DNA from: Mangifera indica
Taxonomy: Eukaryota; Streptophyta; Magnoliopsida; Sapindales; Anacardiaceae
Assembly (NCBI RefSeq): GCF_011075055.1
Contig: NC_058149.1
Location: forward strand, 7,012,449 to 7,076,448
Length of the DNA stretch: 64,000 nucleotides
Direction of reading: 5' to 3'
Of this stretch, positions 63,395 to 64,000 are shown one piece after another (positions within the stretch are counted from its first letter, which is position 1; every line of letters starts with the position of its first letter). The position numbers and the translations under genes are program-made. Under the pieces are notes generated by a model. It did not search any database. It saw only the letters and a program-made list of their open reading frames with translations, and was not told where the DNA came from.

Positions 63395-64000
63395 GATGAC
63401 AACATTGCCACTTTACATACAAAATGTCAAGTGTTTGGGTTTGTAGTCTCAACACTTAAAGACGTACAACCCGTTGGATATAAATAGATATTTGTGAGAA
63501 AAAAAATGAGATTGCTAGATATAAAGTAAGACTTGTAACCCAAGGGTTTTCCCAAAGGTCAAACATAGACTTTAACGAAACATATGCATCTATGATGGGT
63601 ATAATCACATTCAGATATTTGATCAACTTAACACTCTTTGAAAGACTAGACACAATTACTACATATTTGTATAGAAACTTGGATACCCAAATTTATATAA
63701 AAATCCCTAAAGGATGTAAATTGTCTAAAACAAAATGGGTCAATCGAAGAGACATGTACTCAATTAAATTACAAAGATCATTTTATAGATTAAAACAATT
63801 CAAAAGAATGTGGTACAATCACTTAGTGAATATTTAAAAAAAGAGGGTTATGTGAATGACCTTTTATATCCATGTGTCTTTATCAAAATGTGATAATCGA
63901 GATTTACTATTGTAGCAATTTATATTGATGACGTGAATTTGATGAGGACTCTAGAAAAACTCTCAAAAACTACAAAATATTTGAAAAAAGAATTTGAAGT
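63395..64000 (+). pseudogene. Ty1/Copia polyprotein relic, part 2 (reverse transcriptase), runs off the window
   Basis: Frames read CQVFGFVVSTLKDVQPVGY (63430), YKVRLVTQGFSQRSNIDFNE (about 63512), ITFRYLINLTLFERLDTITT, LYRNLDTQIYIKIPKGCKL, RDMYSIKLQRSFYRLKQFKR and MWYNHLVNI. EGYVNDLLYPCVFI follows, then VAIYIDDVNLM near 63912, holding the RT Asp pair. Homology continues to the last base (KYLKKEFE). The motif order and its position downstream of the 58.5-61.3-kb integrase show one interrupted element. Stops and shifts mark it as dead. Confidence 0.85.

Overview
This is nuclear DNA from a flowering plant, most likely a eudicot. It is AT-rich, has long (TA)n microsatellites, GT-AG introns and many decayed plant transposons, and carries plant-only gene families (defensin-like peptides, an RGF/GOLVEN peptide precursor, a CW-type MBD protein). 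I cannot name the species, and I see no bacterial, organellar or tRNA/rRNA signature.

Three gene loci look real. (1) 0.7-7.4 kb holds a small cluster of double-domain defensin-like (DEFL) genes. One is probably intact, on the minus strand at 1444-2190, with a signal-peptide exon I rebuilt at 2133-2190. Two are broken copies (about 718-880 minus, about 7121-7435 plus). (2) 26204-26702 plus encodes a two-exon secreted precursor ending in an RGF/GLV/CLEL sulfopeptide motif. (3) 46.7-54.9 kb plus is a methyl-CpG-binding-domain gene of the MBD2 type (CW zinc finger plus MBD). It has a 5'UTR exon and four coding exons, and a dead LINE sits in its first coding intron.

The rest is mostly transposon debris. 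From left to right: MITE copies (2.7-3.2 and 7.5-8.0 kb); an 841-bp foldback element (4.28-5.12 kb); a Mutator-like element with a minus-strand MURA transposase relic and a plus-strand DUF1985/Ulp1-protease relic (8.7-14.3 kb, Kaonashi-like); a second foldback element (15.85-16.78 kb); Gypsy LTR-like and pol remnants (18.4-24.3 kb); a reversed Copia fragment (24.5-25.7 kb); a SIRE-like Copia 5' LTR plus gag (31.8-34.05 kb); a 2.5-kb Gypsy-type solo LTR (35.02-37.54 kb); a decayed full-ORF Copia (37.87-41.84 kb) with a 3' LTR start; a CACTA-like element built from alternating 84/122-bp repeats (43.8-44.9 kb); several hAT-like elements (45.8-46.6, 56.9-57.4, 60.2-61.06, 61.76-62.63 kb); and a Copia polyprotein at the right end (58.5-64 kb) that was interrupted at least twice, one interruption carrying a further nested hAT element.

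The best targets for follow-up are the hAT element with a perfect 8-bp target duplication and very G-rich ends, the CACTA-like repeat array, the palindrome cluster in the Ulp1 relic, the DEFL splice-site change, and the RGF peptide gene. Exon structures come from reading splice sites and frame by eye; no alignment or database search was run.
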